A stretch of 64,000 nt of DNA from positions 1,839,501-1,903,500 of the forward strand of contig OX453284.1 in NCBI GenBank assembly GCA_949710005.1. The letters run 5' to 3'. Of this stretch, positions 19,001 through 34,807 are shown piece by piece. The notes under the pieces are model-generated. The model was not told where the DNA came from. It worked only from the letters and a program-made list of their open reading frames with translations, and searched no databases. This stretch comes from Ricordea florida. Lineage: Eukaryota > Cnidaria > Anthozoa > Corallimorpharia > Ricordeidae. Within the stretch, counting starts at the first letter, position 1. Each line of letters opens with the position of its first letter. A program made the translations under genes and the position numbers.

Positions 19001-22000
19001 TCTTGGAGTTTTCAGGGACTGCTTCGTTGTTAATTTGGATGATTTCTTCGCTTGTCACGGCTGCAAACCGGGACGCCAAATTTAAACGGCAGAGCAAAAT
19101 CTCGCAAGTTGATCGGAGGTAAATAGCACAGGATATTCGGAGTTTGACTAGCCAGTCAGAGCGGACCTTCAACGCTATCCACTGTTTTAGTATATACCAA
19201 TAGCCGATAATCACCTCGACGAACAAAATGGCTGCCAGTCGTTCGCGCGCTTTTGATGAAATAAGATTTTTTCGTGTTGTACAATGCTTTTTCTTTTCAT
19301 TTTTTGAAATAATCACCTGTGTATCTATACTAAAACAATTATTCGCCTCAGGCTCAGTAATTATCGGTGAATATTCACCTCGGCGAATAATTGTTAAATT
19401 CTGCCCCACAAAATGGCGTTAATCCATTATTCCAACGAAAAGGTCCGTTACTTATTCCATTATGTCTTCCTCGCCCCCGATTTTGGAAACGAGTTTTGCT
19501 AATGTGCAACGACCTTTTTTTGAAGTGAAGTTTCACGTTACTTCAGGTTGCTTCATTAGAATAATTATATTAAAACAATTATTCCAGTCAATCTTCGTGA
19601 ATAGTATTTACTTTAAGGGTTATTCTACCTCTATTTAGCTCGATTTCAACGTATGATTGTGTATTATTATAACGCTGATTTCGCGAGAGGGTAATATGAG
19701 GCGAATCCTGAGTTCTGATTGGCTACCCGAGCAGGCAAGATGGGCGTATTTTGCCAGCTCGGAATTTCCCGCGTTCCCACTAAACAAAACAAAGCAAGAT
19801 GACCATATAACAAAACCCATATTAACCAAGATTGTTCGGTCAAGATGGCTGCATATTGGCCTCGCTTTTTGCGCAAAAAAGAACTTGGGAAATATGCGGT
19901 CATCTTCACTCAAGCTTGGTCAATAGCGCATGTTTATACGCAAGTCATACATTACACGAAACAGCTTTCGGAAGGGAGAGGTCGGCCTGGCCATAGCGTA
20001 CAAATTTTACGCGCTCCTAGATTACCATCTAGCTGGTTAATCCCGTAAGATGAAGATGAACTACCCGCTCTTAGTATCCACTTAATGGAACATGTAAATA
20101 ATTCTTTGATTGTATTTTGATTAAGAAATGTTAATCTTGATGTTGCTATGAAGCTGGAGGTAAAACCAGTTTACAATGTTATTGGCGTCATGGAAGGTGC
20201 AGTTGAACCAGGTAATTTTACTATTTGTAAACAGCATGAACGATACAGCCGTGCCTCAGCACAGTTCATGGCTCGTACAATATTGAAAAGGTCATGAATT
20301 TTAGCAAACGTTTTGAAAGGTCCTTGAATTTGCTTAAGGTCCTTGAAAACTACTTGATTTCTCTACTTGGTCTTGAAAAGTTCTTTAAATCTAGTCTTCC
20401 TTATATGCCTTATCACGTCTCTGGTAAATGTTATGATTTTGTTAGGAACGTTTGTCCACAAATGACTTTTAAATATGAAAAGAACTAGCGAAAAATATCG
20501 GTTAAAAACTTGAACTAGTACATGAAGCAAACTTTAGATCGAAATTAATTTGGTGATTCCTTCGGTTATGCATCGCTGCGATAGATGACTGGCCAATGAG
20601 TGTCGTGTCACGTGCACTTTCTTAACCAATCAGAAGGAAAACCGATATCACTCGTGACTCACTTGTAAGAGTTTTCCCTCGCTTTGTACTGACATGTCTT
20701 TGCGTGTGAAACGGTTTTCAATTTACCATCGCAAAACTAAAAAGAAAGTAATTAATCTGGGGAATCAAAAGAGAGACTTACAGTCCAATAAACTAAACAG
20801 AACGGTAAGAGGATACATGTAGTCTGAACCCAGGGCACAGAAAAACGCGTGTGAGCTACAACCGTAGAAAAAACGTTATGGAACAGTTAACTTGTTTTTA
20901 CTAATCTACGGAATCTGGATAAGAATTATTCTTTTCCTCAGAGGAGCTTTGTTTGTTTGCTTCGTTTTAATTGATAAAGTAATAAATAGTAATAAACAGT
21001 GGATTGACACAGTTTTTGGCTTATTTTCTTGACGTTTCTCTAAAGTGACCTCCTCCTATGAGCTACTACTTTTTCTTGCACCAAGAGTGGACGCCACTTA
21101 AGAGATAGTTGACTTAAGTTGAAAACGTGAGGTATTATGACATCAGCAGTAGCATTAGTACCAAGAGTGGACGCCACTTAAGATATAGTTGACTTAAGTT
21201 GAAAACGTGAGGTATTACGACATCAGCAGTAGCATTCGAATTGGACACAAAGTTTCTTTTCTGATTCTTTTTCGTAAATTTAACTTCTCGTGTCATGCCT
21301 TCACTCAACAGATCGTCTCGTTCTGCTTGGTAATCACCGTGATGCCTGGATCTTTGGTGCAGTCGACCCGTCCAGCGGTACTGCTGCTTTGGTGGAGACA
21401 GCCCGTGCCATGGGCGAGCTGAAGAAAAAAGGTAAAACAGTGAAATTCGACTGCTTTGTGTGCTTAATCTCACGGGGCGAATTAATGTAGTTCGCGAGAG
21501 GTCTGTCGATTTGCTAAAGGTCGTCCACGCGCACGTTGGATAAATCGTTATGCAAGCAATTTGACATAGTGACATTCAGGAGGGAATGACGAAGTCGCGC
21601 GCCTCTGGTACCGTCAGTTGAGTGGGCAAATTAGTCCTTTATATCGAGGTTCGTTATATCGCAAACTTCGTTTCAACGAATTGGTAGAGAACTACCGAAT
21701 GTTTACGTTTCATTATGTTTCAATACATGTAAGTGCTTCATGCTACAGAGACCGGGAAAAGCAATGGCCCGGGGGGAGGGCTTCATGTATTTTGTTTGCC
21801 TTTAATGTTTACTTTTTTGTTAACTTCTATAATTAAATAACATGAGGGTATTTATTTGGCTCCTTAACCATGTTTCACGCCCAGTGCAAATAATTATACA
21901 GAATGAAATAGCTGCGCGAGGGGTTTGATTTTTTTTTTTGAAATTAGGTCCCCCATGAAGCTAGAGCTAGTTCTCAGAATATAGCATTTTAACAAGACAG

Positions 22001-25000
22001 ACCCAGTAGATAACTGAGGTGTTAAGGCTCTTCAAATTGTTGTTTGCAGGGTGGAGACCACGGAGGTCGATTGTGCTTTGTAGCTGGGGCGCTGAGGAGT
22101 ATGGACTGATGGGTTCAACTGAATGGGGAGAGGTAAGAAGCATTATTAAAATGCCTGGCGCTGTCAGCGGGGAAGATGAACCCAACTTCCGTGTTTTGAT
22201 TGGCTACGGGCCAGTCGGAACCACCTTGCCCGCAATGGATTCCCGCAATCCCGGGAATTTAAAGAGCAATCTCGCTCCCACTCCATTTGCCAGCCGTCGG
22301 GAACGACGATGACCACTAGTGAAAGGGATTATTCGGGAGCGCCAAAGGTTAATGTTCTCAGTGCCTCTAGCCATTATATCGTGTTGTGCAACTTGTGACC
22401 TCCCAATCGATCAGTTGTCCCTACAAACGGCTTAAGCCGCTCACTTGTCCTTTGCACGGTCTCTTGACCCGTCCAACAAAAAAATATGCATCCGTTCAAA
22501 CGCAAATATTATCAGTTTAAAAAATATTTGCATCCGTTTGCAAGGCAAAATTATCCTTTTCCGCCATTTTTCTTCTTTATGCATGGCAATGGTTTTCCTC
22601 CGAAATATAAATTGCATCAATTCGAACAGTACTGAATGCACCTGTTTTCACTGTGCGATATGAACTTGATGATTTGTGCCCGAAAGTGGAATCCGTTACT
22701 GATAGAGCTCGCTGGGGATCATTTCGGGATCGGGATCATTTCAAAGCTGGCTGGGGATCATTTCAAGGCCTGTGCAGTGGAACGGGCTGGCAGGATTTGT
22801 TATAACGCTCTTCAACACATTTATTCAGCACATCAGGAAATTCCTATCTAAAGAAATCTCTGAGACCCTTATTCACCCGTTCGTTACAATTAGACTTGAT
22901 TACTGCAACAGTTTGTTCTATGGTTTGCCTGACAGTCGTATCTCAAAGCTTCAGCGAATTCAAAACACATGTGGTCGCTTGGTTTATTTAGTGCCTAAAC
23001 TATGTCACGTCACGCCAATATTGCGGGACTTGCACTGGCTACCCGTGAGACAACGCATTGATTTTAAGATTATTCTAATCACTTTTAGGATTTTAGATAA
23101 TATAGCTCCCTCTTATCTTTCTTCTCTTATTTGTGTTGCGACACCTTCACGTTACAGTCTTCGTAGTTCTTGCGATGGAACCTTACTCCGCTTTCCACCA
23201 ATGAAGTCATCAAAGACCCTTGGAGATCGTGCTTTTATGTTCGCTGCTCCAAAGTTGTAAAACAGCCTACCGCTTGACATACGGACGACCATGAATCTAT
23301 TAACTCAGTTTAAAGTAAAACTGAAAACAGTTTTATTTTCCCAAGTTTTTCATGACCAGCTATCTATTTTTATTTGCACATACTTCTATAGATTTATCTG
23401 AATTAGCTATTATTTTTAGAACTTATGTGAAGCGCAATCGAGCATTTTTATGGATATTGGTCAACTCGGCTGGAGAATTAGGAAAAGTTACTTCTAAGAT
23501 GTCTTCACCCTTGTTCCAGGGAACTCCGAAGAGCTTGCCTTTCCCAGGCGTGGATGTGCTGCCAAGTTGCTGTTTGGGGAAGGCAGGCTCGTAGTTCTCA
23601 CAGTTAGTTTCAAGTTCCGGTTCATTGGAGTGCCATTTGTCCAACTCGAACTTAGCGTCTGCGAACATCTCGTTGTGGCTTCGCATTTCAACTGCTTTGC
23701 TGCTTGTGTCGTAGGCGCACCAGTAATAAGGTCATCGACGTAAAGACTCTTTAACACCTCGCTTACGCTTTCTGGAAGGGGAGTTTTCGAGGTCTCTAGA
23801 TGCTGCTGGATTACACCTCCCAACAGGAAAGGCGAAGGGGCCAATCCAAACAGCACTCTGGTGAAACGTAGCGTCTCTACTTCCTTGGAATGCTTGTGGA
23901 CAATCCAGTGAAATCTTAGCACATCTCTTTCGGTTTCGCGGATCCGCACCTGGAGGAAGGCCTTGCGTAAGTTGCCGGCTACTGCTACGGTATGGAAACG
24001 TTTTCGGATAAGAACACTCCACAGCTTATTCTGTAGTGGGGGCCCGGAATGTCTGTGTGCACGGGCGGAGGCATCATACACTATTCGGAGTTAGGTTGTT
24101 TCGGCTCCCACTCTCACGACTGCGCGATATGGCAGGCAGAACTCCTTTCCTTCCGCCTTTTTGGGCGCTTTCTCGACGACTCCTTGTTCTAGCTGCTCAC
24201 TGAAGACGATATCATACTCTGATAGCATGTTTGTTCGGCGCAACTTGCGTACCGGCGTATTTAGGCGGTGAATGTTTCTTTCTTAGTTGTTAGGGAGAGC
24301 CGGATGGTTTCCCTTCTAGGGCAATGCGGTTTCATACCATCCTTTGGAAGAACGCGTTAATTGTTCCTTGAACTCGTCGTATACATCGCCCTGATCTCCC
24401 GTTGGAGTGTGCGCTAGGCCAAGGACGTCTAGCGCGCATAAATGCTCGTAATCTGCAGTTGAGTTGACGGCAAGGTACACCGATGAAAGATCTGTATCGG
24501 CTCCAGGTGACATCAGCGCCCAACCAAATCTCGTGAATTCGGCTACTGGATATCCGCAGCGGCCAACGCACAATCGTTCTCCATTGCGAATTTTAGCGAA
24601 ATCGTTGGCTCCCAAAATCAGGTGGACTGGTAGCTGGGCCTTTTCGTCATCGTCGTCCATGTGTACTCCTCTCAGGTGTGGGTGTTCGGCGAGGACTCTC
24701 ACGTAGCGGGGATTTTCCAATAAAAGCAATTCTCGTTTATCGATTTTGGTCACGCTAACGTCGAGTTGAAAGTTATCGGTCACGGCATGCCCTGTCACGT
24801 TAAATTCTCGCAGTGTTTTTATGGTTACACCCATAAGCATTGCTCATTTGCTTGAGTGTTAGCAATGACGCCACATTAAACAGCAGCTTCTCGTAAAAAT
24901 CGTGTATCTTTGCCACGTCTCGTTCTCGAATTATCGGCAGCTCGAGATTGTTCCTCACAGACTCGCCTACAACTTCGCTAGTTTAGCCATATCTTTTCTC

Positions 25001-28000
25001 GAGTACAGCTTTGACCTTGAGGTAACCCTCCTCGGTGAAAGGTAATCCATCGATACGTTCCCTTACTTTTGCATCGACCAATTTTTTTAGGTAAGAGAAT
25101 TTTGTGGTGGCTGGTTCACTAGTGCTGTCAATTTGGGAAGAAAATTGTCCCGAAAATCTGACCCAGTCTTGTGAAACTCCAACTGTTCGGCCTGTGCCTT
25201 TGCTGCTGCTGCCTTCTCTTGGTTAAGCTTTTGTTCCATGAGCATTTTTTCATACTCCATGACATTGGTATGATCTTATAAAGCTTCGGCGTCTTGTGCA
25301 GCAGCAATTATGTTTTTCAGGTATTTTGCAATCTTTCGCGTGCATTCATCTGCTTCAGCTAGCAATTCTTCGGCTGTTGCGCCCCATAGGGAAACCTCTT
25401 CCTCTGATTCTCCCTTACTAAATTTCTTTTCCTCGATACTTTCCTTTTGTGCGCTTACTGCTTCAGTGATATTAGCGATTGAAGCTTGGTGCCTCTCTAA
25501 AGCTTCTTTGTCACCCTCGGCGATAATTTCATCGGTCTTCTTTGTTCAAAAACGCAAGGCTTTGTCAGTTTTCCTTTAAGTTCACTGATCATCTTTTCCA
25601 TCTTGAAAATTCACTGAAGTGCCATTCGGTATCACGCACGGTCCATTTGTCGAAGGTGCCAGGTTTCGGAAATGGAAAAAACACACGATGTTCTTGGTTT
25701 CTAATTTATTGGTTGGCTGCCCGGCCTAAAAAACGTTCTGCCTCTCTGGTGACATTTTGTTCTCTAAAGATATATAATGCCGCACATACATTGTCACTTA
25801 TCTATCAGGAAACCTGTCAATACGCTCCATACCTGAATGTTTGATTTATGTCACGAGATTCTCTTCTCAGCTTGCGTGTCTCACTAATAGAGCTCTTGTT
25901 CTGGAACTTGTCCTAGACAATTTTATCTTTTAACATTTTAAAAAATGTTGTCAAGTAAAAATAAGACCTGTCACTTCTGGCGCTTTGTTTTAATTTCACC
26001 GCTTAAATGATTATTTCCAGCTCAATGTGTACAACAACCTCGTTCCCAGGGTCTCTCTCCGAACCCGCCCCCAAGAGCGAGTCTCTCTCTTCTCTCGCTC
26101 TTGGGGGCGGGTTCGGAGAGAGACCCTGGGAACGAGGTTGGTGCTTTCACTGGCAGCTTTTCGCGTTGTCGACGTTGTCATTTAGTTTGTCGATTGAGAA
26201 CTTTGGTTTCAACGCCGTTGTTTTCGTAAAAAATGTTCTTCTAAATTGTAAAATGTCTCAAATGTATGTTAGTCATTCACGTGTTGCGTTGGACCAGGTC
26301 TACTTATAGTTCACACTTTTACGGTTATTTATTTCTTTTGTTAAGTAACTACAGCTGATTGTAGTGAATAAATGAAGGCAGTAATTTTTTAAACTTACAA
26401 TGTAATTAAGAAAAGAATAATTAATAATTATTTTTTCATTCTCGTGAAAAATGTTTTTCGGGCTGGTAGATGTTGGTTACAGCTTGCCCGAAGGGCAATC
26501 TGTAAAATTAATTTTCTTTGCACCCTGCTTGGAGTAAACATTTATTTTACCGAGGTGTTCGTTTTAACACGAAAATGACAAGAGTTGTGTCCTGCATTTC
26601 CCAGTAGCGTGTACAAATCTTTTAAATACATTTACGCAAATAGAATGGTTAATTTCATCAGGAATAGAATACAGTACATTGATCAGTTGATAATTTGTGT
26701 TTTTTGTAGAATATACTCCATGACTTTGTAGGTAGGAAGACCGTACTAATGGCAGACGAAAGTTTAGACAAAAATCATAGCAAGTTAACCGACCTCGACA
26801 CTTAAGTATAGTTAAAAACGTTTGTGAATTTCTTCGCAATATTTTAGAATGCTTTTACAGTTTAAAGTGAAATGAAAGTACTAACGGGAGCCCCGCTTTT
26901 AGGCTTGGCTAAATCTATATATTATACTGTTCAGTCTCCAACAGGTGACAATGCTAGAATCATCTAGTTTAGTGCGACAGAAACATGTACCATAATCTTC
27001 TGGCATTTTCACTGGTACTGTCAACCTCCTAGTGTACCAGCGACCCAGGATCTCGGGTAAGATGCAAATCCTCCAGAAGACCTCGAGCTTGGGGAGTACT
27101 CTATCCCATTGCTAAGGGTCAGGTAAAATGCGTTCCACGAAAATGTGTGCTTTTCCAGCGGAATCCACACCGCACACAACAAAGTCGTTATATTTTCTGT
27201 CAGACAGTGTAAACAGTTGTTGCTGTACTTGAAAGGAGTAGTCATTGGTGCGTTTCAAAGAATATCCCCCATCCTTTTTCTCTAGGCAAGAGTTCTTTTT
27301 GCAGACATACATGTCAAAGTCGCCATTTTCCGAGGTCAGAGGGTTTTTTACATCTATGCATCCCGAACCATAGCAATCACACGAGGTCAAAAAATCCGGA
27401 GTTGCATGAAGGTACGGATGTTCTCGGTTCATGAAAAGACCGCATTTGTAGACTACAAAGCTCTTATGGATTGATTTCATCTTTGCCTCAACACTTTGAT
27501 AGCAAATTCTTCATATTTGCATCCATGTTGGATAGCCTTTGAATTGAGTTTGTAACTATTGGGATAGCAAGTGGACCTGATGCAGGACTGTGAAGGCTGT
27601 GCTAGGTTGCGATGGAATGCTACTCCATTGACAGATGCTCCGATCCTTCCAGCTCTTTCCCTTAAAAATCCTGGGTTTTTTTGCTTCTTCCCTAGTTTTT
27701 TGCTCGATTTTTCTGATTTGTTCCTCTGAATATTCAAGCTTAACACATAATTTCAGTGGCTTGTTGTCGTTCAAATCAAGGTTATCAGTCTTGAATAAAT
27801 TTGTAATAACAGGTACTGACCTTCTTTGCGGTACAAACGGATCACAATAATCGGGAAACAAACTTAAGGCCACAGCCTTAGTTTTGCACCCGTTCAGCTT
27901 CGCAAGCTATTCTGCCATTTCCGGTGCTGAAGCAGAGAGACTACCATATTTATATAAACTTGGCGCAGCTTGATTGCCCCTCACGCCGAAATCGCTCGCG

Positions 28001-31000
28001 TCATCCCCAAGGCAGTCTAGTTTCTTCTCCAGAGTTTCCTTCGGCTTTTTAGCAGAAGAAAAGTCAATGTCCTTGACTTTTTCGTAGGAAACCTCGTCCA
28101 CGATTGTTGGGATGAGTCATGCACACTTAACTTGCGTACATGCAAGTTTCCCATTGACTCGCACCCACGCTTCAACGTAAAATAACGTGCTTGCAATGTG
28201 GAAACACGGCTCTGCAAGTCCTGCCTTGCATCCTTGACAATGTGCGGATAAGGTGGTCCCATCTTTCTCGGAAATGACCCAAATGTTTACAAGTTTCTCG
28301 TTCATACGCTGGGAATGCCGAACCTCCCCGACAACCACATATTTACCTGAAATAACTACCTCTTGTAATAATAATAACTAGACGCTCTCGGGAGCGTTCA
28401 CTCGGGCTACACTTGATAATACGGCTTCGAACAAACGTGAATGTGGGTTTACGCCTAAGTTTTGTATATATTGTATACTATATGGTTGGTTCCACGACCG
28501 CAAAAAACCTACCAGACTGTTGTCGACGTCGTGTTTAAGCTGAGCGATTTTATCAGAAAGTTTTCTAAGGTTTAACAGAAATCTCAGTGATAGTTGGGTT
28601 TTTTACTAATCGAATTAATGTTGACCAATCAGCTTTCTTGGTTCCCACGGCAAAAAACAGTCGTGAAACTTGATGCCATTCATCTGATTCCAAGTTATCG
28701 AAGGCGAAGAAGCGATATGTGGGAAAAACAACAATATTACTCCTCAATCGCGGGATATACTTTTCTTCCGATTTAGCCTTATTGGCCCTGTTCCCGCTAA
28801 TGTCTTTCCACACGACCACGTAGAAAAAAAACTTGAGTTTGAATAAGAAAAGATCCATGGATAATTTTGAAATAAGGCGCCTCGCTTTCATGCCTTCGGG
28901 GACACCGCAGACCGCGAGCAGCGCAGGCTTGCTCATTCTCGACGTTGTCGATAGACGTATAGGAAACCGAAACCTAGACTCGTGCTACCACAGGTAGCCC
29001 GAGTAATAACATTTATTTGAGTGTCAACTGTATCTAGCACTGACGTACTAATGAGGGACACTGTAAAGCACAAATTAAGTCAAATCAAATCATATTAAAT
29101 TGAATTAAATCAATCAAATCAAATCAATGTAACAAATCCCGAGACAAACTGATTGTAGGCATACATACAAACATACATACATACAACCTTTATTTATACA
29201 CGATAAAAGACGTCAAAGCTAACAAGCTTGTGGGGTCGTGTACTAATAAGATACATAAAATGACTACAATTAATAATAATCAATACAGTTAATAAAAAAA
29301 TCAATACAAGAATTAAGTAATTCTTATAAAAATATAATTTTCATCACAACGAATGAGATCAATAGTTAAAAATAAATAAAATTCTCCGATCTTTTGTTAA
29401 TAATTTGTGGGGCTAAAACATTAAAATTAAATTCCTTAAAAGTGTTACAATTAACAACATTCTTCAAAAAAGATTTCAGGTCTGTGCTGTCTAGTATCGA
29501 TCTATTAGTTCGCCCTATAGCGTTCCAGAGGACAGCCCCTCTATAGGAAATGGAGTTTTTAACGTATTTGGAGGCAAAACTCGGTACTATCAGCCCATGC
29601 TTCAGTCGTGAAGAAGGTCTGTCGCCGTGGATAATCAGCTCTTCAGCCAAAGTGCTAGGGAGCATGCCATGATAACCCTTGAAAAAAAGTTTAATTAAAG
29701 AAGGTTTATACATATATGTTAAAGTGTTCCACTTAACGGTAGCTAAAACGTCAACTGTTGGCATGTCCGGTGGAAGGCCAAAAATAATTATAGCAGCACG
29801 GCAATGTTGTCTTTCCAATGTTTTAAATAACTCTGTCTGATTTACCCCGCCCCAGACGGGCATCGCGTACGTAATGGATGGCTGGATAACCTTTATGTAA
29901 AGTGACTCGCACACATGACTGGGTAAAAAGTTGGATTTCTTCAAAAGGCTCAATTTGTTTGCAAAGTTTTTAATGACTTCTTTCAGGTGAGGTACCCAGC
30001 TCAGGTTTTGATCCAAGGTAACACCCAGAAGCCTGGCCGTAGCCTTGTATTCAATGATGGACTTGCCAATATAAATGGCAGGCAGCGGACCAATAAGCCG
30101 AGCTTTAGAGAGTAACATTACCTCGCACTTGCCAGGATGTGGAGTAAGGCGGTTGTTAACACACCAGGTGTAAAGTTCTTCCAGGGCACAATTTAGTAAA
30201 TTACAGGCGACGTCTTGCGAGGAGCCTGTACAGAAAACCGTAGTGTCATCAGCGTACATAAAAGTATCTCCAGATTTAATGAGTGAAGGTAAATCGTTCG
30301 TAAAAAGTGTGAACAAAGTAGGTCCCAACACCGAGCCCTGTGGTACTCCGCACCTAACGTACATTTTCGATGATTCTTTTCCATTTGTCGTCGTGAACTG
30401 CTTTCGATTCGAAAGGTAACTATCCATCCATGCATAGAGTTCACCATCAATGCCGAACTGTCCATGTAATTTGTCCAATAAGCGCGAATGTGATACGCTA
30501 TCAAAGGCTTTCCTGAAGTCTACAAAAGCGACAGCGACTGTGAGGCCGTCATCAACAAACTTCCTCCATTTCTCTGTGAGATGAATGAGAAGTAACTCAG
30601 ACCCACTGATTAGGAGTTATCAAGTTATTGTTCGTCACATGATTGACAATGGCGGTATTGATTTCAGATTCGAGCAGCTTGCTTGGAACCGACAAAATAG
30701 AGACCGGACGATAATTTCCTGGATCGGTACTGTCGTCCTTTTTGAAAATCGGAGACACCCTTTCAAGTTTCCAACCCTCGTACGCAGTTTCGTGGTGGAT
30801 GCTCCATCGGAAAAGGCTCGTCAGGTGAGGGCTCACTGCATGACTGGCTAGTTTCAAAAGTTTTGGAGAAATACCGTCAGGACCGGTAGCCTTATTGGAT
30901 TTAAGATGCTTTATTTGTCGCAGAATGCCAACTTCAGAGAGATTGACCTCAGAAAGTGATGGTACGATTTTCGTCGGTGTCACCAAATCGGAAGACAGTG

Positions 31001-34000
31001 ATCGCGTGATTGAAGGCGGGAGATCAAGCGCCAATTTCTCACCAACCGAGGCAAAATAGGTCGTGTTCATCAAGCAAGCTTTCTCGTCGTCCTTAACAAC
31101 AAGGTGACCCGACTCAGTTTTTAGTGGACCAACAACAGTTTGCTTCTTCAGTGCAGTGGCTTTTCGCACTAGATTCCAATATGCTCTAGTAGTCTTAATC
31201 TCAGTAAACAACTCATTGAAGTACATAGCTTTGGCCTGGCGAAGGTCAGTGGTAATTTCGTTTCGAATCCTCTTGTACTCGCTCCAATTATGTGGGCATT
31301 TAGTGTTCACGGCCAATTTGAATAGTTTGTATCTTAGGTTAATCTTAAGACGGATACTGTTTGTAATCCACGGAAGTGAGCAGCTTCTGACCTTTACATC
31401 TTTAAGAGGTGCGTGTTGATCACACACATCAAGGAATAACTTGTTCCATGCCCATAGTTTGTCATCAGGATCGTCAAAAACAGAGGCAACATGAAAGGGC
31501 GCGAAGGAAATATCCTGCTGGAAGTTGGCCTAATTAAAATTCTTATAGTTCCTAGTTTTGATTATTTTAGCGAGAGGCCGTTTTTGTGTCAGTCGAACAG
31601 AAGCGTGAATTAAGCTGTGATCAGAAATCCCCAAGTGGAAAACACCAGATGAATGGATCAATTCTTTCTTGGATGTCACAATTAGGTCAATTAGCGATTC
31701 ACAAGTTGGTGTTACACGAGTTGGCGATGTTATTGTATTCTCTAAGTTTAAAGCATCAAAAATACTCAACAACTTTGCTGCGTTCTTGTTCCTTGATACA
31801 GTGTTCAGAATGTTCAGATCGCAGTTTAAATCTCCTAATAGGAAGATGTAGGATGATCTGAGCCATGCGCTTTCTAATTGTTTCTGAAATTTATCGAAGA
31901 AGTTATTATCATCTGGTGCTCTGTAAATAACAGAAAATAAAGCAGTTACTGATGGGAAATTCACTTGAATCCAGATAGCCTTATCAAACAGATCTCTTCT
32001 GTAAATGACAGTAAGATTTTCCGCGTAGTACAGCACACACCCTCCTCCTTTACGTTTTGGCCTATCCAAACGGAAAAAGCGAAGACCCTCAATTTCGATC
32101 TGAAAGTCAGGCACAAAACTGTCGAGATGCGACTCTGTTATTGCGAGAATGTCGAAATTACATAATTCTTGAAGCAAGCGAATCTCATCCATCTTCGATC
32201 GAAGGCTCCTAACATTCAGGTGCGCAACTTTAAAATCCTTAACAGATGATTGCCGCAGGCTCATTGCAAACTCCCTCAAACTGTCGTCTACAACAGAGGG
32301 TTCTGCATAATCATCTGAGGAGCCGATGCACAAATCTCTAGCAACACCTCCGTAAGCCTCCTGCGAATTGATTATCGAAGAACCAGGACCATCATTCGGT
32401 TGTTCAAAGAAGGAATCACTGAACTTCGGTAAAGAGCAGAAGGAACAGGTCCAAGGAAGATCAAGGTTTTGTAGGCTTTATACTGCTGTTTTGTGTAGTA
32501 ACTAGTCTCCAAGACTAGATAACTCACTAAATCCGCAGCTTCAATCGGTGGTAAGCACGCTGTGTCGAAATGCGTCCTTCGGACAATCGCAGGGTCGACG
32601 CCAACGACTGATATTTTCTCGAAATATCTCCTCTTCACATGGTTCTCGAGGCTTTTTGCATAATCAGAAACTACTGGAATACTATTAGAAAGGTCATCGA
32701 GGTCGTTCTTGTTGTTTTCCCTTGTACTATCAAATGAATATTGCGAGAAACGTCACGTGCCTCATAGACCTGGCATTTTATTTCGCGCCTCGAGGGGTTC
32801 CAAAATGGCGGGCGCATAAATTAAGAAAGTGTGTGACGTCATGTGCAAACCAAAAATTATTTGTTTTTGTACATAGAGGATATTACACGGTGGCACGTAG
32901 ATATGAATTTTATTTTCGAGTGGCAAAACAATATTTTACGAACCAGCGCAGCACTCGTGTCCATATAATAAAGTGTAATATAACACCAGAACTCCCGTAT
33001 GTTAAAAGAGCCAAAGCATTCCTGATTTAGCTCCCTTAAGTATCCTTAGTGATGGAGTGTGGTACAATAGCATGGCTTTTATTTATAAGTTGCTTGAAGA
33101 GTTAACCAATGGGTGAAAATGTGAATTAATCGTAAAATATTTTTCATCATTAGTGTACGTACACTTAAAAATCTTAACACACATGCGTCATTGAACCCTC
33201 ATGAGGACTAATAGAACTTTGCAAGCTGCGATCCTAACTATACCCTCCAAAGTTAATCTCGGTTTTAGACCACATATTACGGCTTTATGGTAGATATTTA
33301 TCGCCGGTCAAAACTAAAACCGGGGAAAGTGAACGCTGAATGCCACTATGAGACATGCAGAGACTGGTGAAAACTTTTATTTTCTGCACTTTTCTACTGC
33401 TTTCTGAACTTCTGATCGGTTTATTCTATTTCAACGTGATAATAATACCACAACCACTTCTTCTCATGTGGCAGACAAAGAGCAGTGAACGAGCGAAGCA
33501 ATTGAACTCTTCAACTCGTAGAAATCTGTTGATTGTTAGTCAGGGCCGAGGTGGTTCTTCATTCTTAGGAGAACTCTTCAATAATCACCCGGATATTATT
33601 TATGTTTATGAGCCGTTACAGAGCGCTTTACGAAGTTTTAATCGTGTAAAGGAATCGGAATCTTACAAACTACACTCTAGTGGGCTATTGGACGGCTTCT
33701 TTAAGTGCAATTTCAGTCGGGTGAAAAAGGCTCTTCCCAAGTTGTCTGAATCATCTTTCCGTGTCAGGAGTAAAGCTCTCACTGGTGACTTCTTCTGTAA
33801 TTCTACTAAAACACGCAAGCAATGTGCTTCCCTGACTAGCGAATCGCTGGCAAAGGCTTGTCGATCTTACAAGCACACTGTTATAAAGATTCTCAGCTCA
33901 CGGATGCCTAACAAGACCATCCAGAGCTTTCAAGATATGTTGGAACATGCAGACAGTTATGATGTCAAGTTTATAAACTTGGTTCGTGATCCCAGAGCGG

Positions 34001-34760
34001 TAGTGTATTCCTGGGTAACATTAAAGTGGATCAAAGACCATACGCATCCAGATTTTCGGCCCGGAGTTCATAGAGCCTGTGATCCAATAGAGAAGAACGT
34101 TCGCCTGAGTTTGTCCCCTCCCCTGTGGCTACTTAATCGTGTCATTATCGTCCGCTACGAAGATCTTGTAGCAAACACGACAACTGTGGCCCGACAGCTT
34201 TACTCATTTGCGGGTTTCGATTGGTCCTCAAATGTTGAAGATTGGATTAAAGAGCATAAGGAAAGTCCAAAGGCAATTGCAGCGAGGAACCCTTATTCAA
34301 CGTACAGAGATGGAACGGTGGCTGTGAGCAAATGGAAAGAAGCACCAGAAGCGATGATACGAGTTGTTGAGGAGATCTGTGGTGATGTGATGGATTTAAT
34401 AGGTTACAAGAGATTGATGCGAAAGGAAAACTAAGGACAAAACCAGTTGCCAGGGGAAACAAGAGAACATTTGAAAAATATAGAGCCACTTTGCTAGCTA
34501 CCGAAAAAGCTGTCTCAGCTGGAGATGACTTGTTTTGCGGGCAATAATTATAAGGAACTAACATGCTGCGGCTCGTGTTTTCCACATTTCATTTGTGTTC
34601 TCAGATGCCCGTCGTGTTTTATCACAGTGTAATACACGGCTTAGGCTTCTTTATTTGTTAAATATAAATATATATATATATTTATTTATTTCTCCCGCAA
34701 CAACTACTTCGCTCTACGTTCACGTATTGAGCACTGTTTTACGATTAATCAACTTTTACA

Positions 34761-34807
<47 letters not shown>

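Noticed and set aside
28565-28936. A separate gene between the two parts of the SWIM/YqaJ pseudogene
   Set aside because: The 123-aa - strand ORF has no recognisable domain and no supporting signals; left unassigned.
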